Below are positions 7,667 to 19,800 of a DNA stretch of 64,000 bases, piece by piece; position 1 is the first letter of the stretch, and each line of letters starts with the position of its first letter. Source of the stretch: Sympetrum striolatum. Its lineage: Eukaryota; Arthropoda; Insecta; Odonata; Libellulidae. The notes beneath the pieces are model-generated. The model saw nothing but the letters and a program-made list of their open reading frames with translations, made no database searches and had not been told where the DNA came from. Location: the NCBI GenBank assembly GCA_947579665.1, contig OX388344.1:8488346-8552345 (forward strand), given 5' to 3'. A program made the position numbers and the translations under genes.

Positions 7667-10656
7667 ATGAATAACAACGCAGGTGACCACAGCCTGGACA
7701 TAATCGAGGAAATGGAGGAAATCACACAAATTCAGTCAGAGGACACCCCCGATGACAGCTCTGAAAGGCAAGAAACTTTCCGAATCCCTCGTGAAAAAGA
7801 GAGGGTTTTTAAAAGATTTAAAATGATAGGGTGAGAGCTTAAAATTATTTTGAATCCAATGACTCGTGAGCCGAACCCTCTCACATGGTTCGAGAATGCC
7901 ATGGTGTCTGTTCTAACGCATGTGAAGAAAGATGTTGCTGATGGCGACATGAGAGGGTTAACTGTTAGCAATGATGCAAATCCTGAAAAAAAGGTGCGAT
8001 ATTTTTCAGACATGTCAACCAGTTAGGGCCAGATGTGATTACTTCTGTGATAGGAAAGGTGGCACTAAGTAATGAGTCTTTTATTTCTTCGGGTGTCATA
8101 ATGTTAGGGATTGACCATGTGTCAATGCCTGTAGGTCGTGGTGGTAACAGGTCGATTTAAAAGATCAAACGTGATGACTTTTGAGGAGTTCTGTTGGAGA
8201 AAAAGTTCCATCATTCAGATAAATAATAGAGACAATCTGTGTCTTGCTCAGGCCATTGTTGTAGGCATATCAATACACGAAGATGACAGATCCGATCAAA
8301 AAAGAGTAAGGAATATTTAATACAGACAACAAGGGCAACTGAACTCTGTGTTAAGCATAACATAGATTTGACAAACGGCGGTGGGATGGATAAAATCCGA
8401 CAATTTCAAGCAGGGCTTCCGGATTGGAAAATAACTGTTTATAGCAAAAGGAAAGGCCGGTAACTAATTTTTGAAGGACCCGATAATGAAGGTGACGGTG
8501 AAGAAAGAAAAAGGATCGATCTAATTTATGAGAATAATCATTTTAATGTGATTACCTCATTGACTGGAGCTTTTAGTTGCAGTTATTACTGCAAGAAATG
8601 TAAAACACCATACAACGATAGGAAACAGCATGTATGCAATTTTAAATGCCAACGATGCGGTAATGACAGTCCGTGTAAATCCTTTGACATCATCCGCTGT
8701 GATGACTGTGGAAGAGAGTTCTTGGGCAGGGTTTGTTTTGTGAACCATCTGAAGACCACCAACCAAAAATCATCGTCTAATTGTTACTCTATGAGGAAAT
8801 GTTTAGAATGCTTAAAAGTCTACAAGACTGCAGGGCGAAAAACACCTCATATTATGTTGAAATTTCAGTTGAAGGTTCAGTCTATAACTGTCCCGAATGT
8901 GGGATACGAGAGCATTCCTTTTCTGGTAGCAATCCTGTCAGAGAATTTTTGAAGTACTTGATTCTCCCACGTCTAAAATTTAAGGAGATCATTTGTATTG
9001 CACATAATCTTCAGGGCTATGACGGCCAGTTTATTTTACGAGACCTTGTAGAAAATTTTAAAATAATTCCTAACTTTTTGATGTGGAGAACAAAAATTAT
9101 TTCGATGCATGTGTCAGGGCTATCATTCATTGATTCCCTGAATCTTTTGGCTATGGCCCTGGCAAAAATACCAAAAGCATTGAGTATAAATATTAATGTT
9201 AAAAAAGGGTTTTTTCCCCATTTTTCAACAACAAAGAGAACGAAAGGTATGTGGGGGCCATACCGAGGCTTCTATGGTTATGATGTCATGAAAAAAGATG
9301 AAAAAAAGTTTTTGACGAATGGTACAACCTTCAGAAGGATAAACCATACTATTTGAAGAAGGAGATGGAATCTTATTGTAAGGATGATGTCTCAATTTTG
9401 AGAATAGGATGTACTGTCTTTTCTACCTTATTTCAAAAATTGATTAGAGTCCATCCCTTCAAGGAAACAGTGACAATTGCTGGTGCCTGTCTTTTAGCTT
9501 TCAAGAAGAATTTCTTGAAAAGTAATCCCATCGGTATAGTAAATCCAGGAGGCTATGGGTGGCGCGACAGACGGTCACAAGGCTGTTATGTGCCTTTTGT
9601 CTGAGAAAGTTAAGAGGGGTGTAGAGATAACTCATGCGGGAAATTCCGAGGAGGAGGTTTGATTCCAATGGAAAAAAGTCATTGGCTTTTACAGAAATGG
9701 TAGTGAAGTTATAGTTCTTGAATTTCACGGGTGTTTCGGCTGCTAAACATGTATTCCTGACGGACGTGACAGGCCTATCTTTAACAATCACAATGAAACT
9801 ATGGAGACCCGCTATGAAAATACCATCTCCAAACGTAAAATACAACTTAGAGGCGGATGTTCTTTGATTGAAATATGGGAATGTCAATTCAACGAATTTT
9901 TTAACTCAAATCCCAAGACCAAAGATTATCTCAGTTCCCATCCTCTAGCCCTGAAGGAGCCGTTGAACCCTCGCGACGCATTCTATGGAGGGAGGACAAA
10001 TGCGGCATAACTAAACTACCGAGCAAAAGAGGGCGAAATATTTAATATATAGATATTTGCTCGCTATACCCGTTTATAAATAAATGGAAGAAATATCCAG
10101 TAGAGGATCCAACAGTTTACATCGGGGATAAATGCCCACCCTTAGAAGAGGTCGAGGAGGTAATAAAATGTACCGTGTTGCCTCCACAAAATCTATATCA
10201 CCCGGTATTACCTTATCGGTTCATGGGGAAATTAACTTTCCCCCTCTGCAGGAGTTGCGTTTAGAACCAATTACAGATCAGCTGTCCGCATAGAAGGGAG
10301 GGGGAAAGGGTGATAACTGGAACATGGATTACGGAGGAGGTAAAGATGTCCATAAATAAAGGTTATAAATTTATAAACTCTCTGGAAGTTTGGCATTATA
10401 ACGTAACTGTATATGACCCGGTTACTAATGAAGGAGGGTTGTTCACTGGTTACATTAATGAATTTCTGAAACTCAAGATGGAAGCCAGTGGATGGCTCGA
10501 AGAAGGCCAAGAGCCAAGGCCAAGTCGGTGAGCGTAAACGTCCCCATTGCGTTTGCATTTGCATTGCATTTATACTCCTATTTAGAAAAACTAGAAGATA
10601 GGGCACTGTTTTGGGACACCGATGGTATTATTTATGTAGAAAAAGCTGGTGAATGA
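7667..10656 (+). pseudogene. Decayed protein-primed family B DNA polymerase (Polinton/adintovirus type)
   Basis: This is a relic of a DNA polymerase of the DNA_pol_B_2 type, which copies linear virus-like DNA from a protein primer. The frame changes repeatedly: frame 2 at 7,667, frame 1 after about 7,990, frame 2 at about 8,138, frame 1 at 8,341-8,949, frame 3 at about 8,870-9,356, frame 2 to 9,604, frame 3 to 10,010, frame 2 at 10,046-10,528 and frame 1 to 10,656. Stops lie at 7,832, 8,461, 9,744 and 10,262. In order it shows an N-terminal region with an OTU-like DNLCLAQA block (about 8,233), a Cys/His cluster (8,572-8,800), Exo II AHNLQGYD (9,000), Exo III YCKDDV (9,374), EPLNPRDAFYGG (9,957), motif A DICSLYP (10,052), a KCTVLPP block, and motif C as DTDG instead of DTDS (10,615). 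The segments expected to hold Exo I (near 8,860) and motif B (near 10,530) are missing. It is surely inactive. No integrase, ATPase or capsid gene was seen beside it. Confidence 0.9.
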
Positions 10657-10975
10657 TCTCCACCCACTGGTGGAGTGGAGACTTTACAAGCGATAAATAC
10701 CGTAATGATTCCTTTGTGAAATGTTTTGCAAATAAAATAATAAATACCAATGGTACCCTGTACATTCGATCTGAATGTGGCCTTCAAATCTGCACTCAGC
10801 GCAAATTGTATAAATAAATATAATGTATCTAAACAGAGACTTTAATAAACTAAATGTTAAAGTGAAATATGTGTTTAATTTCTAACCACCCACCGTTACC
10901 AATGTTTTCCGACGTCTCCCGAAGAAACCCAATTCGGACTCTTGATATTCTTGAGTTTTGGAGAAAATGCAAGAC
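10657..10975. other. Spacer after the polymerase relic
   Basis: The polymerase similarity stops shortly after motif C, so the C-terminal thumb part is lost. The remaining bases are AT-rich with no open frame of note. From about 10,925 weak similarity to the inverted repeat may already begin. Confidence 0.4.
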
Positions 10976-11390
10976 CAGGGGTCGATTCCCAGTATTACCC
11001 GTCGTTTTAAAACTCCCATAATCAAAGTTGCAAGATGTGATTCTGAGTCTTCTTATACAATAATTTGTTTATTACGGCCACACAGTGGTGGCCGTGTGGT
11101 CAAGGCGCATGGCAATCTTCCTTTACTTTACCTGTGGAAAATATTTTTCCAGAAAATTAAATTAAAAATGCCTGTGAGGTTTCTGCTCAATATTCTAAGT
11201 CCAGACTCTGATGTGCTGGGTTCGGATCTCATGATGTCAGCAGAGTCCAGGGCGGTTTTGATGCGATTGCATCACATGGGTATTCCCGGGTTGGCATAGG
11301 GCGGTAAGGATGGGGATGGGGTTGGCGCCTGTTGGGGAGGGGAGGGTGAGGGTGTCTGGCCCAACCATCCCAACTAGTAGTATCATCATC
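10976..11390 (+). mobile_element. tRNA-like SINE or terminal inverted repeat, right copy
   Basis: This is the inverted counterpart of 4,875-5,306. It opens with a B-box-like GGGGTCGATTCC (10,978-10,989), continues through GTGGCCGTGTGGTCAAGG, CCAGACTCTGATGTGCT, GGTTCGGATCTCATGATGTC and GGTTGGCATAGGGCGGTAAG, and ends in GTGTCTGGCCC and CAACTAGTAG near 11,380. Small indels separate the two copies. The 113-codon frame over it is incidental. Its right end lies only about 45 bp from the Tigger relic. Confidence 0.6.
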
Positions 11391-11435
11391 ATCTCCATCA
11401 TAGGTTGCGGTAGTTTTAGTAGTGCAGGGTATCTC

Positions 11436-12115
11436 TTATGTGGGTGGCGTTACAGAAGTTGGCATATGTAGATCCTTTTTAAAGAAATTGTCTAGTCAAG
11501 TCTGGACAGTGATTCTTTTTTTCTCTTTATAAATTTCTTTATAACATCCGAGAGGCTCCTTGATAATTCTCTCCACTTTCTTAAATCGTGCTGTATTTGC
11601 ATCCATACTGTCAATTGTGTACAGACGTTCATTGAATTTTCTAAAGGCTAGGGCTAATTTTTTTGCAGAAAATGTTTTTGGGCACACAGTTTCATCGTCC
11701 TTTTCCTCTACCTTTTCCTCTACCTTTTCCTCTAACTCAGCTACATTAGCAGCATTTAACTCTATCAATTCTTCATTAGTCATTTTTTTATCACCAGCTT
11801 CAATAAGTTGAATTATATCCCCATTTTCCACTTCTAAATTTAATTCTTTTACCATAAACACTAGTTTTTCAGTAATATCTTCAAATTATTTCCCTTAATC
11901 AAACCCTTTAAAAGGATGAAGGTAATTTTTAAGCACTTTCTTCCAAATACCTTCTATGCATTGTTCAGACACTTTGTTCCATGCAGCAGCTATGTTATGT
12001 ATGGCATGCAGTATATTATACCCCTTACAAAAGTCTTTCAAAGGCTGTTTATCATTTTTTGTTTTTTCTATAGCCATTGCAAAGATGTTTCGAAGATAGT
12101 ATAGTAGTAGTTTGA
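11436..12115 (-). pseudogene. Tigger/jerky-like (pogo superfamily) transposase, C-terminal fragment
   Basis: Minus-strand frames at about 12,107-11,895 and 11,861-11,436 together read as the C-terminal third of a Tigger/jerky-like transposase, a DDE enzyme of the IS630-Tc1-mariner-pogo group that cuts and pastes DNA in the nucleus. Family hallmarks are YLRNIF, then FCKGYNILHAIHNIAAAW, IWKKVLKN and HPFKGFD. After these come NLEVENGDI and MTNEELIEL, a Glu/Lys spacer with three tandem copies of a VEEK-like unit, and MDANTARF with YKEIYKEKK. Stops break it at 11,895-11,897, 11,883-11,885 and about 11,493, and the frame runs on to TAA at 11,436. The N-terminal DNA-binding domains and most of the catalytic domain are absent, so it is a dead 5'-truncated copy. 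No terminal inverted repeats were identified. Confidence 0.85.
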
Positions 12116-12784
12116 TATAGTATACAGTATATAAATGTATATAGTTTGATAGTAGTTTGCAATCTATACGAAAAGTTAAATATTTCTCTGCTTCAATGGT
12201 TTTAGCATTTCAAATAATTAGCACTGAATGTAAAACCGATAAATCAAGTTTTTAAAGTCTAATAACATTTTAATTAATACTTCATCAAAATGAAATAAAT
12301 ATTTTATTTTGATAAATTTTAACTAATGTTATATATTATTAAATATTATTAGAGTATTTATTATGAATAATACTTCCCAATGAAAATAACCAAATAAATG
12401 TTAATGAAATATTTTCAACATGTATGCATTTAGTATTTAAATGCATATTTTCTATTTTGTTGCATTGGAAATCCATAAATAACACGGTATCGGAAACATT
12501 TTTAGTTTCATGGGTAAATTGAACAGAGGATTCCCGAGAAGCTAACAAGCAAGAAATGACAGGCATGTTGTTTTATTACTGATGGCAAAATATACATAGA
12601 GGGGTATAATATAGAATTTCTATTATCAGAAGTTCCCTGTCAATGTTGTTCATAAATTCTGATCTTCATGATAATAATACACTCAGACGTATTTATCTTC
12701 TTGCCTCTCCACTCTATCTTCATTCACAAAATAATTAGCTAATTCCTGTCTTATTTCTGTTGCCTTCATAGATGATTTCACTGA
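12116..12784. other. AT-rich spacer between transposase relic and satellite
   Basis: Very AT-rich, with a TATAGTAGT-type simple run near 12,095-12,150. There is no gene or recognised repeat. The 75-codon minus-strand frame at 12,339-12,566 has no motif. Satellite A begins abruptly inside a monomer near 12,772-12,785. Confidence 0.5.
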
Positions 12785-15700
12785 AATGACGAATCGCAAG
12801 GAAATAAGTACGAAAAAACAGTAAATTACACTAAACTTTTCTGGCATCGTTCATTTTTTCGATCATTTCAGGAAAAATTACGAATCACAAGAAAAATAGA
12901 TCAAAAAACTGTATATTTCGCTAAAATTCTCCATTTTCGATGCTTTTATCGATCAATTTTTTGAAAAATGACTCGGAAATAAATGAATCGGAATCGCAAA
13001 CAAAATAGAGAAGAAAAACTGGAAATTTTGCTAAAATTCTCACCTTTCTTCGACGAATTCTGGAAAAAATGACGAATCGCAAAGAAATAACATCGAAAAA
13101 ACAGTAAATTTCTCTGACATTTTCTGGTATTGTTGCTTTTTTCGATCATTTCTGGAAAAAATGACAAATCACAAGAATAATAAAGCAAAAAACTGTATAT
13201 TTCGCTAAAATTCTCCATTTTCGAAGCTTTTATCGATCACTTTTGGGAAAAATGACGAATCGGAAGCAAAATCGAGAAAAAAATGGAAATTTTGCTAAAA
13301 TTCTCACTTTTCGTCGCTCTCTTCGACCAATTCCGGAAAAAATGACGAATCGCAAGGAAATAAGAACGAGAAAACAGTACATTTCACTAAAATTCTCAGT
13401 CTTCGTTGCTTCGTTCGATCATTTCTGGAAAAAATGACAAATTGCAAGAAAAATAGAGCGAAAAACTGTATATTTCGCTTAAATTCTCCGTTTTCGATAC
13501 TTTTATCAATCATTTTTAGGAAAAATGACGATTTGGAAGCAAAATAGAGAAGAAAAACAGGTAATTTTGCTAAAATTCTCACTTTTCGTCGCTCTCTTTG
13601 ACCAATTCCGGAAAAAATGAGGAATCGCAAGGAATTAAGAACGAGAAAACTATAAATTTCACAAAAATTCTCAGTCTTCGTCGCATTTTTCGATCTTTTC
13701 TGGAAAAATTACGAATCACAAGAAAAATAAGGCGAAAAACAGTATATATTGCTTTTAAATTCTCAGTTTTCGTTGCTTTTATCGATCATTTTTGGAAGAA
13801 ATGAATCGCAAGCAAAATAGTAAAAAAAACTGGAAATTTTGCTTGTATTTTCACTTTTCGTCGCTTTCTTCAACCAATTCCGGAAAAACGACGAAACGCA
13901 AGACTGTATATTTCGCTAAAATTCTCCGTTTTCGATGTTTTTATCGATCATGTTTGGGAAAATTGACAAATCGGAAGCAAAATAGAGAAGAAAAACTGGA
14001 AATTTTTCTAAAATTCTCTTTTTTTGTCTTATTCTTCGCCCATTTCCGGAAAAAATGACGAATCGCAAGGAAATAAGAACGAAAAAACAGTAAATTTCAC
14101 TGAAATTTTCTGGTTTTGTTGCTTTTTTCGATCATTTCTGAAAAAAATGACAAATCACAAGAGATATAGAGCAAAAAACTATATTTCGCTAAAATTCTCA
14201 TTTTTCGATGCTTTTATCGATCATTTTTGTGAAGAATGACCAATCAGAAGCAAAATAAAGAATAAAAACAGGAGATTTTGCTAAAATTCTCACTTTTCGT
14301 CGCCCTCTTCGACCAATTCCGGAAAAAATGACGAATCGCATGGAAATAAGAACCGAAAAACAGTAAATTTCACTAAAATTCTCAGTCTTCGTCGTTTTTA
14401 TCAATTATTACTGTAAAAAATGACAAAACAAAGATAAATGGAGCACAAAACTGTATATTTCGCTTAAATTCTTCGCTTCTAATTCTAAAAGTCGCCTTCT
14501 TCGACCATTTCCGGAAAAAATGTCGAATCGCAAGGAAATAAGCACGAGAAAACTGTAAATTTCACAAAAATTCTCAGTCTTCCTCGCTTTTTTAGATCTT
14601 TTCTTGAAAAAATTACGAATCACAAGAAAAATATAGAAATACTGTTTATTTCGCTTAAATTCTCATTTTTCCCCGCTTTTATTTATCATTTTTTGCGGAA
14701 ATTGACGAATCGGAAGCTAAGTAGAGGGAAAAACAGGAAATTTTGCTAGTCGTTTTCTTCGACCAATTCCGGAAAAAATGACGAAATGCAAGGAAATAAC
14801 AATGAAACAAAATTGAATAGAGCCAAAAACTGTATATTTCCCTTAAATTCTCATTTTCCGCCGATTTATCGATCGTTTTCGGGAAAAATGACGAATCGAA
14901 AGCAAAATAAAGCGAAAAATTGTTCATTTCGCTAAAATTTAGAATAAAAAACTGGAGATTTTACTAAATATTTCACTTAACGACGCTTTCTTCAACCAAA
15001 TCCGGAAAAAAGACGAATCGAAAGGAAATAAGACGAAAAAAATGTATATTTCACTGAAATTTAGTGGTTTTGTTGCTTTTTTCGATCATATATGAAAAGA
15101 AATGACAAATCATAAGAATAATATAGCAAAAAACTGTATATTTCGCTTAAATTCTCCATTTTCGGTGTTTTAACTATCATTTTTGGGAAAAACGACGAAT
15201 CGGAAGCAAAATAGAGAAGAAAAATTGGAAATTTTTCTAAAAATCTCTGTTTTGGTCTTTTTCTTCGACCAATTCAGGATAAATGACGAATCGCCAGGAA
15301 ATAAGAAAGAAAAAACAGTAAATTTCACAACAATTCTCTGTCTTCGTCGCTTTTTTCGATCTTTTCTGGAAAAAATTACGAATCACAAGAATACTAAAAG
15401 GAAAAACTAAATATTTCGCTTAAATTGTCAGTTTTCGCCGGTTTTATCGATCATTTTTGGGAAAAATTACGAATCGCCAGCAAAATACAGAAAAAAATAG
15501 AAAAATTAGCTAAAATTCTAATTATTCGTCGCTCCCTTCGACCAATTCCGGAAAAAAGAAGAATTGTAAGGAAATAGGAACGACAAAACAGTAAATATTC
15601 TGGTTTTGTTGAATTTTTCGATCATTTCTGGAAAAAATGACAAATCACAACAAAAATAGAGAAAAAACTGTATTTATCGCCTAAATTCTCAGTTTTCGCC

Positions 15701-16848
15701 TCTTTTATCGACCAATTCAGGAAAAAATGACGAATCGCAAGGAAATAAGAACGATAAAACATTAAATTTCACTGAAATTTTCTGGTTTATTTGCTTGTTT
15801 CGATCATATACGAAAGAAATTGCAAATCACAAGATCATAAGAGCAAAAAACAGCTCCCTTCGACCAATTCCGGAAAAAATGACGAATCGCAAGAAAATAA
15901 TAACGACAAAACCGTAAATTTTCTGGTTTTGTTGCTTTTTTCGATCATTTCTGAAAAAAATGACAAATCATAAGAAAAAAGAGCAAAAAACTGTATATTT
16001 CGCTAAAATTCTCAGTGTTCGATGCTTTAATCGATCATTTTTGGGAAAAATGATGATTCGCTAGCAGAATAGAGAACAAAATACTGGAAATATTTCTTAA
16101 ATTATCACTTTTCGTCGCTTTCTGCATCCAATTCCGGAAAAATGTCGAATCGCAAGGAAATAAGAACGAAAAAACAGTAAATTTCACTAGAATTCTCAGT
16201 CTTTGTCGCTATTTTCGATCTTTTCTGGAAAAATTTACGAATCATAAGAAAAATGAAGCGAAAAACTTAATATTATATAATAACGATAAATTCTCTGTTT
16301 TCGATGCTTTTATCGACCAATTCCGGATAAAATGACGAATCTCAAGGAAATAAGAACAATAAAACAGTAAATTTCACTGAAATTTTCTGGTTTATTTGCT
16401 TTTTTCGATCATTTATAAAAGAAATTGCAAGTCACAAGATTAGAAAGGCAAAAAACAGTATATTTCGCTAAAATTCTCAGTTTTCGATGCTTTTATCGAT
16501 CAGTTTTAGGAAAAATGACGAATCGCAAGCAAAATAGAGAAAAAAAACTGGAAATTGTTCTAAAATTCTCACTTTACGTCGCACTCTTCGACCAATTCCG
16601 GAAAAAATGACAAATCCCAAGGAAATAAGAACGACAAAACCGTAAATTTTCTGGTTTTGTTGCTTTTTTCGATCATTTCTGAAAAAAAATGACAAATCAC
16701 AAGAAAAATAGAGCAAAAAACTGTATATTTCGCTTAAATTCTCAGTTTTCGCCGCTTTTGGAGAACAATTCTGGAAAAAATGACGAATCGCAAGGAAAAG
16801 AGAACGAAAAAACAGTAAATTTTCGGGTTTTGTTGCTTTTTTCGATGG
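12785..16848 (+). repeat. Satellite A: 91-bp monomers in a 275-bp trimer
   Basis: About 45 head-to-tail monomers of roughly 91 bp, all in one orientation. Three types alternate. One starts GACGAATCGCAAGGAAATAA and ends near TTTCGATCATTTCTGGAA. One starts GACAAATCACAAGAAAAATA and ends near TTTTATCGATCATTTTTGG. One starts GACGAATCGGAAGCAAAATA and ends near CTTCGACCAATTCCGG. The same type recurs at about 13,069, 13,341 and 13,616, giving a trimer of about 272-275 bp. The order is regular at 13.0-13.9 kb and becomes irregular further right, with dropped and shortened monomers. Divergence between copies is substantial, as expected of an old array edge. The ORFs of 60-146 codons over it are periodic by-products. 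Confidence 0.9.
13321..13337 (+). promoter_or_regulatory. CENP-B-box-like motif in satellite A (recurring)
   Basis: CTTCGACCAATTCCGGA matches the mammalian CENP-B box core NTTCGNNNNANNCGGGN at 8 of 9 fixed bases; the second base of CGGG is C. The 16-base word without the last A recurs exactly at about 14,307, 14,757, 15,536, 15,858 and 16,586. Near-copies occur at 13,597, 14,495 and 15,264. It is confined to one of the three monomer types. Binding by any CENP-B-like protein is only a possibility. Confidence 0.3.
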
Positions 16849-16870
16849 TTTCAATGGTTTTATTCGAATT
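16835..16870 (+). other. Junction of satellite A with satellite B
   Basis: A satellite A monomer runs into TTGCTTTTTTCGATGG and is joined directly to TTTCAATGGTTTTATTCG of satellite B. No spacer or transposon lies between. Both satellites contain a T-run followed by CGA at the join (TTTTTTCGA and TTTTCGACG), which is possible microhomology. Confidence 0.75.
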
Positions 16871-19800
16871 TTCGACGTTTTTTGGGTTAACTGCTGATAA
16901 AAAATGAAAACTTGCAAAGAATTTGGTCAGATCTCGTCAATTACTTTAATATGAGTACAAACTTGAATAGTTTTGCTGAAAATTCGCCAAAATATGGCCA
17001 AAAACCTGAAAATTCATTATTTTTTCTAGTTCTCGACGTTTTTTGGGTTAACTGCTGAGAATAATCGAATATTTGAGAAACATTTGGTTCGATCTCGTCA
17101 TGAACGTTAAAATGTTTCTAAAGGTTTAGCAAAAAATGGCCACAAAACATGAAATCTATTTTTTTTTTCGATTTTTCGACGTTTTTTGGGTTAACTGCTA
17201 CGAAAAAATTAAATTATCTCAACAATTTGGATAGATCTCGTCAAAACAACAAACATGAGTCCAAACTTGACCCGGGTTTTTTCAATTTTAAGCAAAATAT
17301 GGCCACAAACATGAAATTTCAATGGTTTTATTCGAATTTTCGACTTTTTTTGGGTTAACTGCTGAGAAAAATTGGAAATTTGCGAAGAATTCGGTCAGAT
17401 CTCGTGAATAACTTTAGTCTGAGTACTAACTTGAATAGTTTTGCTGAATATTCGCCAAAATATGGCCAAAAACCTGAAAATTCATTGTTTTTTTGTTTTG
17501 AGTTTTCGACATTTTTTTATTAAAAGCTTCATAAATTTAAAATATCTATACAAAATTGGTAGATCTCGTCAAGAACATTAAAATCAGTCCAAACATGACC
17601 CGTTTTTCTCTATTTTTAGGAAAATATGGCCATGAACATGAAATTTCAACAATTTTTTTTTCGAGTTTTTGACATTTTTTGAGTTAACTGCTTTGAAAAT
17701 TTGAATATATCTAGACCTATTTGTTAAATATCGTCAATAATATTAACATGAGTCCAAAATTGACAAGTATTTCTCAATTTTTAGCAAAATATGCCTTCAA
17801 ACATGAAATTTCAATTATTTTTTTTCGAGTTTATGATGTTTTTTGGATTAACTGCTGAGAAAAATTGAAGATTGCAGAAGAATTTTCTTAGATCTCGTGA
17901 AAAACCTGAAACTGAAGACAAAAAAGACTAATATTTCTCAATTTTCAGAAAATATGGCCAAAAAACTGAAATTTCACAGATTTCTTTTTTTGAGTTTTCA
18001 TCGTTTTTTGAGTTAACTGCTTCAAAAAATTGATAATTTCCATTTAGTATTAGTAAATCACGTCAATAACATTTAAATGAGTCCATAATTGACCTAAATT
18101 TCTAAATTTTTAGAAGAAATGGCCACAAAACATGAAATCTCAATGATTTTTTTCGAGTTTTCGACATTTTTCTGGGTTAAAGGCTGTGAAAAATTAAATA
18201 TTTGTGATGAATACCGCGAAATCTCGTCAAAAAAATTAAAAAGAGTCCAAACATGACCTATATTCCTCTATTTTTAGCAAAATATGGCCATGAACATGAA
18301 ATTTCAATGATTTTTTTTTCGAAAAGTTTACGTTTTTTGAGTTAACTGCCATGAAAAATTGAAAATATCTAGTAAATTTAAATAGATTTCGTCAAAAACA
18401 TTTAATTGAGTCCAATTTTGACCTATGTTTCTAAATGTTTAGCAAAAAATGGCCACAAAACATGAAATCTCATTATTTTTTCGAGTTTTCGACGTTTTTT
18501 GGGTTAACTGCTGAGAAAAATCGAATATTTGAGAAACATTTGGTTCGATCTCGTCATGAACGTTAAAATGAGTACAAACATGACTACTTTTGCTGAATGT
18601 TAAGCAAATTTGGCCAAATCCTGAAATTCCGCCGAATTTTTTTTTTCGATTTTTCGACGTTTTCTGATTTAACTGCTTCAATAAATAGAAAATATCGATA
18701 TTATTTTGGGTAGATCTCGTCAATAGCGTTAAAATGAGTACAAACATGACCTGTTTTTGTCAATAATTAACAAAATATTGCCAAAAACCTGAAATTTCAG
18801 CGATTTGTTTCAAGTTTTCGATCTTTTTTGGGTTAACTGCTAAAAAAAATTAATTATTTCTTCTGAATGTGAATAGATCTCGTTAAAGACTTTATAATGA
18901 ATCCAAACTTTAAAATCTTGCTCATTTTCATTAAAACTCGATATTTCATTGATTTTTTCGAGTTTTATACTTATTTTGAGTTAACTGCTAAGAAAAATCG
19001 AAATTATCTAAAACATTTGGATATATCTCGTCATAGTAACAAAAATGAGTCCAAACTTGACAAGTGTTTTTCAATTTTTAGCAAAATATGGCCACATTCC
19101 TGAAATTTCAATGGTTTTATTAAAAAATTTGATGTTTTTTGGGTTAACTACTGAGAAAAATTAAAAATTTGCGTAGAATTCGGTCAGATCTCGTCAAAAA
19201 CTTTAATATGAGTACAAACTTGAATAGTTTTTCTGAATATTCGCCAAAATATGGCCAAAAACCTGAAAATTCATTGATTTTTTGTTTCGAGTTTTCGACA
19301 TTTTTTTATTAAAAGCTTCATAAACTTAAAATATCTATACAAAATTGGTAGATCTCGTCAACAACATTAAAACGAGTACAAACATGACCCGTTTTTCTCT
19401 ATTTTTAGGAAAATATGGCCATGAACATGAAATTTCAACAATTTTTTTTAATCGAGTTTTTGACATTTTTTGAGTTAACTGCTTTCAAATTTGAATATAT
19501 CTAGACCTATTTGTTAAATATCGTCAATAATATTAAAATGAGTCCAAACTTGACCCGGTTTTTTTCAATTTTTAGCAAAATATGGCCAAAAGCCTGATAT
19601 TTCAACAATTTTTTTTCGATTTTTTGACATTATTTGAGTTAACTGCTTTGAAAAATTGAAACTTCCTAGACAAGTATTTCTCAATTTTTATCAAAATATG
19701 GCTTCAAAAATGAAATTTCAATTATTTCTTTTCGAGTTTTCGATGTTTTTTTGCTTAAGTGCTGAGAAAAATTGAAAATTTCAGAGGAATTTTGATAGAT

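Noticed and set aside
9501..9887. 128-codon minus-strand ORF
   Set aside because: Antisense shadow of the polymerase relic.
10271..10606. 111-codon minus-strand ORF
   Set aside because: It is antisense to the polymerase segment carrying conserved blocks on the plus strand.
10958..11299. 113-codon plus-strand ORF (and 67-codon minus-strand ORF at 4,942-5,145)
   Set aside because: Both lie on the inverted tRNA-like repeat, and the second is simply the other copy read in the same sense. There is no domain.
12946..16917. Many ORFs of 60-146 codons over satellite A
   Set aside because: They recur with the monomer period, appear on both strands, and repeat the same short peptide because the monomer length lets frames stay open by chance.
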